A stretch of DNA of 64,000 nt from Candidatus Gastranaerophilales bacterium (GTDB lineage: Bacteria; Cyanobacteriota; Vampirovibrionia; Gastranaerophilales; Gastranaerophilaceae), in NCBI GenBank assembly GCA_944325145.1, contig CALYDL010000005.1:19589-83588 (forward strand). The letters run 5' to 3'. Position 1 is the first letter of the stretch. Each line of letters opens with the position of its first letter. The position numbers were made by a program, and so were the translations under genes. The notes beneath the pieces are model-generated. The model was not told the DNA's origin. It did no database searches and worked only from the letters and a program-made list of their open reading frames with translations. Positions 34,829-41,802 of this stretch are shown one piece after another.

Positions 34829-35455
34829 ATGAAATTTAAAGAAGCGCTTGATAGAAGCACAATTGTTCATCAAGATAATATTGAAAAACTTTTTGATGCA
34901 GAAACATCAAGCCTTCTTTTAAAATTGGAAGAAACAATTCAAGATTTTTGGAATGTAGACAGACCAAGCGCAAATTTTTTAAACCTTCTAATTCAAATGA
35001 AAAATGTTCAATCTGCGCTTGAAATTGGCACATCAAACGGTTATAGTTCCATTTGGCTTGCAAAAGCGCTTAAAAAAACGGGCGGAAAATTAACCACTCT
35101 TGAATATTGGCAAAAAAGAATGGATTTAGCGCTTTTAAATTTTAAAAAAACAAATGTAGATGACATTATAACCCCAATTGTAGGCGATGCAATTGAAATT
35201 TTAGCCAATATGAACAAAAAACGTTCAATGGAATTTGATTTTATTTTTGTTGATGCAAATAAAGCGGAATACATTCAATATTTTAATTCTTTTGACCCAC
35301 TTTTAAAAAAAGGCGGGGTTATTGTTGCAGATAATATTTTATCTCACTATAAAAAAACAAAAGATTATGTTGAAACGCTTTTAAATCGCCCAAATTACCA
35401 AAGCCAGCTATTGGATTTTGATGCCGGAATGCTTTTATCTTATAAGGTTAAATAA
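34829..35455 (+). CDS. SAM-dependent O-methyltransferase (family 3, CCoAOMT-like)
   Basis: The protein has the family 3 motifs: ALEIGTSNGYSSIWLAKAL (SAM binding), TTLEYWQKRMDLA, and FDFIFVDANKAEYIQYF with the metal-ligand Asp. VIVADNIL follows. At 208 aa it is complete. Members methylate catechol-type hydroxyls using a divalent metal; the substrate here is unknown. It directly abuts the upstream gene (stop and start adjacent), so the four genes from grpE form one transcript, ending at the terminator 6 bases beyond. Confidence 0.88.
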   Translation: MKFKEALDRSTIVHQDNIEKLFDAETSSLLLKLEETIQDFWNVDRPSANFLNLLIQMKNVQSALEIGTSNGYSSIWLAKALKKTGGKLTTLEYWQKRMDLALLNFKKTNVDDIITPIVGDAIEILANMNKKRSMEFDFIFVDANKAEYIQYFNSFDPLLKKGGVIVADNILSHYKKTKDYVETLLNRPNYQSQLLDFDAGMLLSYKVK

Positions 35456-35461
35456 AAAATT

Positions 35462-35489
35462 AAAGGCAAGGAATAAACCTTGCCTTTTT
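35462..35489. terminator. Bidirectional terminator
   Basis: AAAGGCAAGG / CCTTGCCTTTTT with a 6-base loop lies between the converging methyltransferase and transporter genes. Confidence 0.9.
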
Positions 35490-35509
35490 AAAATGTATAA
35501 GCTCGTTTA

Positions 35510-36835
35510 TTATCTTAAAAATTTCAAATAAAGATAAATTGTGCTTATTGCCAAAGATAAAAATACAACCATTACCCCATATTTCATAAACTTCATAAAT
35601 TGAATGGGGTGGCCTTCTTTTGCCGCATTTTCACTAACAATAACGTTTGCTGCAGCACCAATTATTGTCATGTTGCCGCCTAAGCATGCGCCTAAAGATA
35701 ATGCCCACCAAAGGGGATATGTATATGCTTGGCCCATTTCTTTTTGAATTTCAACAAGCATTGGCGCCATTGTTGCAGTATATGGAATATTATCAATGAT
35801 GCCTGAAATAATGCCTGAAGCCCAAAGAATAATCATTGTGGTTGCTGTTTGGCTTCCTTCGGTTACTTTTAAAACCCAATCTGCCATAAGTTTAATGCCG
35901 CCTGAAGCTTCTAAGCCGCCAATTATAACAAACAAACCAATGAAGAAGAAAATTGTATTCCATTCTACATCTCTTAAAATGTCTGTCGGTTTTTCAAACA
36001 ACAAAAGAACAGATGCACCAAGCATTGCAATTACACAAGTTTCAATGTGAATTACATCATGCAAAATGAAGCCTAAAATAACAAGTGCTAAAACAGTAAC
36101 TGAACGATACATTAAATTAAAATCGGCAATTGTTTTTGAATTATCAATTTTAACAACTTCTGCCATTTTTTCTTTATCTGCTTTCAACATTTTTCTAAAG
36201 CAAAGAACAAAGAAAATAAGCGCAGCGATTAAAATAACAGCAACAACGCCTGTTAATTCTTTCACAAAATCCATAAATGAAAGGCCGCCTGCTGAACCTA
36301 TAATGATATTTGGAGGGTCGCCTATAAGGGTTGAAGTTCCCCCGATGTTTGATGACATAATTTCAGCAAGCAAAAATGGAATCGGGTTAATATCCAATTT
36401 TTTAGCAACTGAAAATGTAATTGGCATAATTAAAATAACTGTTGTAACGTTATCTAAAAATGCACTAACAACTGCCGTAAAAACAGTAAGGGTAATTAAA
36501 ACTTTTATAGGGTGCCCTTTTGTAAGTTTTAAAAGTTCGTTTGCAATATAGTTAAAAACCCCGCTTCTTGTTGTGATTGCAACAATAATCATCATTGAAA
36601 CAAGAAGGAAAATTACATTAAAATCAACAAAGTTGATAAAATAATGAGGGTTAATTAACCCGTCAACTGCTTTTGTTTGGCTTACAAGCCCTAAAATAAT
36701 TGTAATTGCAGCACCCAAAAGCGCAATTGTAACTTTTGGTATTTTTTCAAGCGCAATAAAAACGTATGCAACTAAAAGCAAACCTGCTGAAATTGCCACG
36801 TTATGCGCATTTACAAATTGGTGAATAAATTCCAT
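35510..36835 (-). CDS. ArsB/NhaD-type membrane transporter (IT superfamily)
   Basis: About 11-12 membrane helices fill the 441-aa protein. Conserved motifs are FLDNVTTVILIMPI, NIGGTSTLIGDPPNI and DNIPYTATMAPML, found in ArsB, NhaD and the P-protein family. These proteins exchange sodium for protons or export anions. A sodium-linked function is favoured because it is co-transcribed with an OadG-like sodium-pump gamma subunit 9 bases upstream. No arsenic genes are nearby. The precise ion is inference. Confidence 0.88.
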   Translation of the reverse strand: MEFIHQFVNAHNVAISAGLLLVAYVFIALEKIPKVTIALLGAAITIILGLVSQTKAVDGLINPHYFINFVDFNVIFLLVSMMIIVAITTRSGVFNYIANELLKLTKGHPIKVLITLTVFTAVVSAFLDNVTTVILIMPITFSVAKKLDINPIPFLLAEIMSSNIGGTSTLIGDPPNIIIGSAGGLSFMDFVKELTGVVAVILIAALIFFVLCFRKMLKADKEKMAEVVKIDNSKTIADFNLMYRSVTVLALVILGFILHDVIHIETCVIAMLGASVLLLFEKPTDILRDVEWNTIFFFIGLFVIIGGLEASGGIKLMADWVLKVTEGSQTATTMIILWASGIISGIIDNIPYTATMAPMLVEIQKEMGQAYTYPLWWALSLGACLGGNMTIIGAAANVIVSENAAKEGHPIQFMKFMKYGVMVVFLSLAISTIYLYLKFLR

Positions 36836-36844
36836 AACATCTCC

Positions 36845-37099
36845 TTAAGCTTTATGCTGATAAGCTAAAACCGCAGCAATTGCAACGGCAATTTCTTCTT
36901 CAGCACCTGTTTGTTTCTTTTGCGGTTTTGTATCACTTGGCACATCTGGCGGAAATTTAACATTAAGCCAATCTACAACCTTTTTTGTAATGTCTGTTGT
37001 AAAAACCATTAATGTTAAAAACACCATAACAATTACCATACCCACAACGGTAACGGTAAGTGCCATTTGCAAATTTTGCATTAATAATTGGATATCCAT
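36845..37099 (-). CDS. OadG-family sodium pump decarboxylase gamma subunit
   Basis: OadG is the small membrane subunit that stabilises the sodium-pumping oxaloacetate (or related) decarboxylase. The 84-aa protein has one N-terminal helix (MALTVTVVGMVIVMVFLTLMVF), a linker with Pro and Lys, and a tail typical of the family (EEEIAVAIAAVLAYQ). The start at 37099 is preferred because GGAG lies 8 bases before it; the first ATG at 37105 is only 2 bases from it. The alpha and beta subunits are not in this window. Pairing with a NhaD-type transporter is notable. Confidence 0.85.
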   Translation of the reverse strand: MDIQLLMQNLQMALTVTVVGMVIVMVFLTLMVFTTDITKKVVDWLNVKFPPDVPSDTKPQKKQTGAEEEIAVAIAAVLAYQHKA

Positions 37100-37330
37100 T
37101 ATCATTTCTCCTTTTGGGTAAATATTTATTAAACTATTTAGTTGTATTTTATTATTTTTTTAACACGTTTGTTGTTAGCCTTCGCCCAAATACTCATAAT
37201 TATTGGTTAAATAGCAATTTAAAAAAAATAAAATATGCCATTTAAACTAAAAATAATCTGAACGAAACCATCATGCCTTAAATGATAGTTAAAACACAAA
37301 AAATATTCAAACAACTAATTAGTTTAATTT

Positions 37331-37996
37331 TTATTCAAATTTTTCTAAATAAATGTTGTAAAGCCCGTCAACAAGAATAAACCTGCCCAATGTTTCAACT
37401 TCAACAAAAAACTTTAATGCTTCAACAAAACATTTGTTTTCACAAAAACCGCCGGACAGGTAAATTTTATTTGGCCTTTTTGTAAAATTATAAGCATTAA
37501 ATGCAACACCTGTTATAAACTTTGAAATTGCAATTTCAGGGGCAATTCCGCTTGAAACATCATCCATAATTTTTTCTAAACCAAAAATGCCGCAAGTAAC
37601 GGGGTATTTTTCTTTGTTTGGAATTAAATTTTGAACATCCACCCCATAGAATTTTAAAAGCATTTCTATTGTTGCCCCTGTTGCACTTGCACAGTTTGTG
37701 TTCCAATCCATATCTTTAAAGCTGCCATTTTTAAATTGAACCCATTTGGCATCCCTTGAACCCAAATCTAAAATAACGCCGTTTTTTAAATGCTTAACAC
37801 CATAAGATAGGGCAACAACTTCGTTTTCATAATTGGTTTTGTTTTTGTTTGAACTGTGGCCTGTTGAATAGTTAAAGTTAATATCAAGGTTTTTTAATTC
37901 AGATGTTTTTATAACGGAATATTTTTTGTTACCTGAATCATCAACTTCTAAAATTTTACTGAATGTTGTTCCTGCATCTAAAAAATATAAAGTCAT
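37331..37996 (-). CDS. BadF/BadG/HgdC-type ATPase (acyl-CoA dehydratase activase-like)
   Basis: The ASKHA fold is shown by FLDAGTTFSKI (phosphate-1), the ILDLGSRDAKWV segment and NCASATGATIEML, which corresponds to the CAAGTG cluster-cysteine motif of HgdC. LSGGFCEN near the end fits the adenosine motif. At 221 aa it is shorter than activases of about 260 aa. Such proteins use ATP to drive electron transfer from an iron-sulfur cluster into a dehydratase or reductase. It overlaps the next gene by one base, and that gene's product is the likely partner. Confidence 0.75.
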   Translation of the reverse strand: MTLYFLDAGTTFSKILEVDDSGNKKYSVIKTSELKNLDINFNYSTGHSSNKNKTNYENEVVALSYGVKHLKNGVILDLGSRDAKWVQFKNGSFKDMDWNTNCASATGATIEMLLKFYGVDVQNLIPNKEKYPVTCGIFGLEKIMDDVSSGIAPEIAISKFITGVAFNAYNFTKRPNKIYLSGGFCENKCFVEALKFFVEVETLGRFILVDGLYNIYLEKFE

Positions 37997-38721
37997 TATC
38001 TTAACCTCAAAAATGCTTCGATTTTAGCTTTTGTAGAATTATTTGAAACGCCGTCTATATCTATATATAAGCCGTTATATTTATCTGCAAGGTATTTTGC
38101 CAATTGGTTTTTGGCACAAAATGTTTGAGCAAAGAAAACTGTTTTTATATTTGGGTTAACAAATTTTTCAAGCTCAATATCAAATGGCGCCATTTGTTCA
38201 ACACACCTCATCCAGCCAAAAATATGGGTTTCGTTTGGGAATAATTCTAAAATTGATAAATCATTGGGGGGAACGCCCCAAAAACCTGCCACGGGAATTG
38301 ATTTTTCAAGGTTTGAATAATCTTTTTCACTTATTATATTATCTGTTATTAATTCAACCTTCTTTTTAAGCGGCAAATTGCTTTCTGAAATGTAAACATT
38401 ATTTTTTTTATAAGTTTTTTCTTCGAATGCGGAAGTTTCAATGTTAAAACCCATATCAGATAAAATTTCAACCGCAAAAATAGCACTGTCGCATTTATCT
38501 CTGCCAACAGGGGCTAAAATTTTAATAATTCTTTCTTTATAAAATATGGCATTATTAAAAATGTTTTTTATAATTGAACAATAATTTACAGGCAAAATTG
38601 AAGCTTGCGGATGGTTAAAATCTACATCCAAATCAAGCCAAATTGCATTTTTATATTCTTCTTTTGTTTTTTTAATTAAACTTGGGTGCGGATAGCCCCA
38701 AAAAGCAATTATATCTTTCAT
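37996..38721 (-). CDS. Unknown protein paired with activase, HgdB-like features
   Basis: I do not recognise this protein with confidence. Its 241 residues contain cysteines in NYCSII, DKCDSA, WMRCVEQM and QTFCAKNQLA. The FFAQTFCAKNQLAKYL and GLYIDIDG segments loosely resemble the C-terminal part of 2-hydroxyacyl-CoA dehydratase subunits. Translational coupling to an activase supports an activase-client pair. The longer frame from 38814 is rejected; a TGG-TAAAAT extended -10 lies 7 bases before the ATG at 38721. An alternative is an unrelated iron-sulfur protein. Confidence 0.6.
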   Translation of the reverse strand: MKDIIAFWGYPHPSLIKKTKEEYKNAIWLDLDVDFNHPQASILPVNYCSIIKNIFNNAIFYKERIIKILAPVGRDKCDSAIFAVEILSDMGFNIETSAFEEKTYKKNNVYISESNLPLKKKVELITDNIISEKDYSNLEKSIPVAGFWGVPPNDLSILELFPNETHIFGWMRCVEQMAPFDIELEKFVNPNIKTVFFAQTFCAKNQLAKYLADKYNGLYIDIDGVSNNSTKAKIEAFLRLR

Positions 38722-38728
38722 TAAAAAA

Positions 38729-38737
38729 ATTTTACCA
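38729..38737 (-). promoter_or_regulatory. Extended -10 promoter of the activase-like pair
   Basis: On the minus strand TGG-TAAAAT lies 7 bases before the ATG at 38721. There is no Shine-Dalgarno site, so a leaderless or near-leaderless mRNA is expected. Confidence 0.5.
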
Positions 38738-38832
38738 TAGATAAATTTTTTTATGTTAATATTAAAGAGTTCGAAATTTGAACGGCAAACAAACCGCCGC
38801 CAAAACCAAGCCAAACATTACAATTTAATAAT

Positions 38833-38920
38833 GGAGAGATGTCCGAGCGGTTTAAGGTGCAGACCTGGAACGTCTGTGTAGGGGTAAACTCTACCGTGGG
38901 TTCGAATCCCACTCTCTCCG
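38833..38920 (+). tRNA. tRNA-Ser (GGA)
   Basis: The 88-base gene folds as a class II tRNA. The acceptor stem GGAGAGA pairs with TCTCTCC. The anticodon loop CTGGAAC holds GGA at 38867-38869 between CAGAC and GTCTG. A long variable arm follows, and the T loop is TTCGAAT. CCA is not encoded. It reads UCC and UCU codons. A strong terminator follows 5 bases later. Confidence 0.97.
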
Positions 38921-38925
38921 AATTT

Positions 38926-38953
38926 AAAAAGACCTCAACCAAGAGGTCTTTTT
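38926..38953 (+). terminator. Terminator of tRNA-Ser
   Basis: AAAAAGACCTC / GAGGTCTTTTT with a 6-base loop. Confidence 0.88.
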
Positions 38954-38964
38954 AATTGAAAAAA

Positions 38965-38988
38965 ATTCAAATTTGTTCAAATTTGAAT
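38965..38988. repeat. Tandem and inverted repeat
   Basis: TTCAAATTTG occurs twice in tandem, and the block ATTCAAATTTG-TT-CAAATTTGAAT is also a perfect inverted repeat with a 2-base spacer. It could be a dimer-binding site or a cruciform; no gene start is close. Confidence 0.6.
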
Positions 38989-39044
38989 ATAAAATAAAGA
39001 CCAAAAGCTCAAATTTTACTTATATGGATACAAAAAGCGTAATT

Positions 39045-39063
39045 GTTGGGCTAAAAGCCCAAC
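39045..39063. repeat. Hairpin GTTGGGC-TAAAA-GCCCAAC
   Basis: A 7-bp GC-rich stem with a 5-base loop, followed by CTAC, stands out in AT-rich sequence. The GGTTGGGC...GCCCAACC form resembles dispersed REP-like palindromes known from several phyla. Only one copy was noticed in the window. Confidence 0.5.
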
Positions 39064-39276
39064 CTACAAACTTGTTTGAAAATAGTTGTTATTTGAATTT
39101 TGCGCATAAACCCCATTGTTTAATAAAGGGTTTTGATTAATGGGAAAATTGCTCGTCATCTTAATTCCTTAAAATAAAATGTTTATATCTATATAAAAAA
39201 ATTTTCACAAGAAAAATGATAATCAATAGGTTCATTTATTAAAAATTATTAACTTTAAAAAAAGAGGGGTAAATTT

Positions 39277-40218
39277 TTACCCCAAACTTTTATTGAAAAA
39301 TTCCGTTAATTTTTGAACTGCTTGAGATACAAATTGCGGCTTATCATATAAATCCACATGCGTTGCACCTTCAATTACAAAAATTTCTTTTGGTTCTTTT
39401 GCCCTTTTGTAGCAATCATCGGTAAAATAAATTGTATCTGCCTTGCTTCCGACAATAAGTAAAATCGGGCGGGGAGAAACAGTTTCTATATTTAAAAAAG
39501 GGTCAAACGCGGCAAGCTTATCGTTGCTTGAAACAAGATATTTATTAACGGATGTCGGGTAAAAACACCTTTCTGTTCTATAATATTCGCTTGCTTCTTT
39601 TGATATTACTGCAGGAAATTGTTCCATTTCTTCTTTTGTTTCAGGAACATATTTAAAATATTGGGGCTCTCCCCCTTTTGCTTCAATTGTTCTTGCAATA
39701 GAAACTTGTTTTAATAAATTTTGCATAAAGTTTTCTTCATTAACTCCGGGGAAGCCGTTTCTTGCGCTGTTACCAACATCCCAAGTGCTTATGCCTGCCG
39801 CTGCTTTTATTCTTAATTCCGTTTGAATGGCGCTCATTGTGTAGCCGCCGCCTGCACAAATTCCCATAGCGCCGATTTTTTCTTCATCTACAAAAGCTAA
39901 AGTTGTTAAGTAATCAACAGCCGCTCTTATATCTTCCACTCTTGATGTCGGGTCTTCTAAGTATCTTGGAAGCCCCTCACTTTCCCCTTGGTAGCTTGCA
40001 TCAAAAGCAAGTGCAATAAAGCCTTTTTTTGCTAAATTCCAAGAATAAAGTGATGAACATTGTTCTTTAACACCACCCCCGGGGTGAACCACAACAACTG
40101 CGGGGTATTTTTTATTTTCATCAAAGTTATCAGGCAAAAATAATAGCCCTTTTATTGTTAAATCAAACTTTTTAAAGCTTACCTTTTTTCCTTCTTTATA
40201 GTGGGTGTCATATAACAT
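39277..40218 (-). CDS. Alpha/beta hydrolase, dienelactone-hydrolase-like
   Basis: The 313-aa protein has the alpha/beta hydrolase fold: VVVHPGGGVKEQ near the oxyanion hole, then the nucleophile elbow GICAGGGY, where cysteine takes the place of the usual serine as in dienelactone hydrolases. Asp and His candidates are in VGSKADTIYF and IEGATHVDLYD. There is no signal peptide. It is co-transcribed with an acetyltransferase, which it overlaps by one base, and both lie divergent to a LysR regulator. The substrate is unknown. Confidence 0.85.
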   Translation of the reverse strand: MLYDTHYKEGKKVSFKKFDLTIKGLLFLPDNFDENKKYPAVVVVHPGGGVKEQCSSLYSWNLAKKGFIALAFDASYQGESEGLPRYLEDPTSRVEDIRAAVDYLTTLAFVDEEKIGAMGICAGGGYTMSAIQTELRIKAAAGISTWDVGNSARNGFPGVNEENFMQNLLKQVSIARTIEAKGGEPQYFKYVPETKEEMEQFPAVISKEASEYYRTERCFYPTSVNKYLVSSNDKLAAFDPFLNIETVSPRPILLIVGSKADTIYFTDDCYKRAKEPKEIFVIEGATHVDLYDKPQFVSQAVQKLTEFFNKSLG

Positions 40219-40793
40219 TAATTTTCTCCTTCTATAAATTTATGAACCTTGCAAGGGGAGCCAAATGCAACCGCATTTTTTGGAACATCTTTTGTAACAA
40301 TGCTTCCGGCACCAATAACAGCACCATCTTCAATTGTGACACCCCCTAAAATAACAACATTTGAGCCTATCCAAACATTATTTCCTATTTTAACGGGTTT
40401 TGGATACATATCTGCTCTTTTTTTGGGGTTTAAGTCGTGATTTATGGTTGCAATAACAACATTATGCCCGATTAAAACGTTATCACCGATTGTTATTCCC
40501 CCTTGGTCTTGAAATTTGCAGTTTGAATTTATAAAAACATTTTTTCCTAAAGTAATGTTTATGCCGCAATCTGTATAAAAAGGCGGAAACAAGCGAAATG
40601 TAGGGTCAACTTTTTTATTTGTAAGTTTAGAAAAAATTTCAACAATTTCTTCTTTTGTGTGGTATTTGTTGTTTAATTCCATTGTAATTTTTATGGCATC
40701 ATCCGCTAAAATGTGGAACATTTCAAATAATTCGCTTTTCAGTTCAACTTTTTTGGTTGTTTTCATTAATTCAGAAAATTCATTTTTGTTCAT
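40218..40793 (-). CDS. Sugar O-acetyltransferase (maltose/galactoside type, left-handed beta helix)
   Basis: The LbH fold is shown by hexapeptide repeats (ITIGDNVLIGHNVVIAT, VKIGNNVWIGSNVVILGG, VTIEDGAVIGAGSIVTKDVP). The catalytic His is in TINHDLNP. The conserved PPFYTDCGINITLGKNVF segment is typical of maltose/galactoside O-acetyltransferases. Acetyl-CoA is the donor. At 191 aa it is full length. It is the first gene of the pair and is probably under the divergent LysR regulator. Confidence 0.92.
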   Translation of the reverse strand: MNKNEFSELMKTTKKVELKSELFEMFHILADDAIKITMELNNKYHTKEEIVEIFSKLTNKKVDPTFRLFPPFYTDCGINITLGKNVFINSNCKFQDQGGITIGDNVLIGHNVVIATINHDLNPKKRADMYPKPVKIGNNVWIGSNVVILGGVTIEDGAVIGAGSIVTKDVPKNAVAFGSPCKVHKFIEGEN

Positions 40794-40868
40794 TTTAAAT
40801 TCCTTTTTTATTATTATTTACTATTTTTTGTTCAATAACAAATACTTATATTTAATAACTAACTATGC

Positions 40869-40897
40869 TTGACAGGCATTAATTAAAAAAATAAAAT
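40869..40897 (+). promoter_or_regulatory. Consensus sigma-70 promoter for a leaderless lysR mRNA
   Basis: TTGACA (40869-40874), a spacer of exactly 17 bases and TAAAAT (40892-40897) form a near-consensus promoter. The ATG begins 6 bases later, at the expected transcription start. Confidence 0.85.
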
Positions 40898-40903
40898 GTT
40901 TTT

Positions 40904-41800
40904 ATGGAAATAAGAGTTTTAAAATATTTTTTAACCGTTGCAAATGTCGGAAACATTACAAAAGCGGCTTCAATTCTGCACCTGACCCAGCCCACACTAT
41001 CAAGGCAATTAATGGACCTTGAAGGTGAACTTCAGCAAAAGCTTTTTTTACGGGGAAACAGAAAAATTGAACTCACTCCTGAGGGGATAATTTTAAAAAA
41101 AAGAGCGGAAGAAATTATTGAACTTATTGATAAAGCAGAAGATGAATTAAAAAACAATAAAGATGAAATTTCAGGAAACATTTTTATAGGCTCCGGCGAA
41201 ACAAGAGCAATAAAATCAATAACAGATGTTATAAAAAATTTGAATACAAAATACAAAAAAGTTAAATTTCACATAGTTTCAGGCGACAGTGAAGATTTGC
41301 AGGAAAAATTAGACAAAGGCTTACTTGATTTTTGCATTTTAATTGAACCGATTGACCTTGATAAATATAATTCCATCAACTTAAAAGAAAAAGACAGATG
41401 GGGCTTATTTTTAAGAAAAGATGACATTTTAGCAAAAAAGAAAAATATTAAATTAGATGACCTTTTAAATTTGCCTTTAATTATGTCAAGACAAGCAATT
41501 AAAACAACTTTTGAAAAAAACATTTTTATAGATTGGTTTAAGGGAAATTTTGAAAAATTAAATATAGTGGGCACTTATAATTTAATATACAATGCTTCAA
41601 TTATGACAGAAGACAAAATCGGCTATGCAATGGGGCTTGACAGGCTTATTAACACACTAGACAATTCTAAAATTTGTTTTAGGCCTTTGTCGCCAAAATT
41701 AGAAGTTAATATAAACATTGTTTGGAAGAAAAACCAAATTTTCTCTAAACCTGCAAAAATATTCCTTGAAGAATTAAACAATAAATTCAACAAGGAATAA
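40904..41800 (+). CDS. LysR-family transcriptional regulator
   Basis: The N-terminal helix-turn-helix reads LKYFLTVANVGNITKAAS, then LTQPTLSRQLMDLE, which is the LysR signature. The C-terminal half (residues about 90-298) is the inducer-binding domain. At 298 aa it is complete. It lies 110 bases from and divergent to the acetyltransferase-hydrolase pair, its likely target. The mRNA is predicted leaderless. Confidence 0.94.
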   Translation: MEIRVLKYFLTVANVGNITKAASILHLTQPTLSRQLMDLEGELQQKLFLRGNRKIELTPEGIILKKRAEEIIELIDKAEDELKNNKDEISGNIFIGSGETRAIKSITDVIKNLNTKYKKVKFHIVSGDSEDLQEKLDKGLLDFCILIEPIDLDKYNSINLKEKDRWGLFLRKDDILAKKKNIKLDDLLNLPLIMSRQAIKTTFEKNIFIDWFKGNFEKLNIVGTYNLIYNASIMTEDKIGYAMGLDRLINTLDNSKICFRPLSPKLEVNINIVWKKNQIFSKPAKIFLEELNNKFNKE

Positions 41801-41802
41801 AA

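Larger units (their letters stand above)
38954..39276. other. Gene-free stretch with two repeat elements
   Basis: About 320 bases hold no plausible gene. They contain a tandem/inverted AT repeat at 38965-38988 and a G/C-rich hairpin at 39045-39063, listed separately. The remainder is AT-rich sequence in which I see nothing further. Confidence 0.7.

Noticed and set aside
36066..36551. Plus-strand frame opposite the NhaD-type transporter
   Set aside because: Shadow of a membrane protein gene; no start signal or family motif.
38751..38942. Minus-strand frame across tRNA-Ser
   Set aside because: It reads through the tRNA and its terminator and has no ribosome site; such frames over tRNA-Ser are common artefacts.
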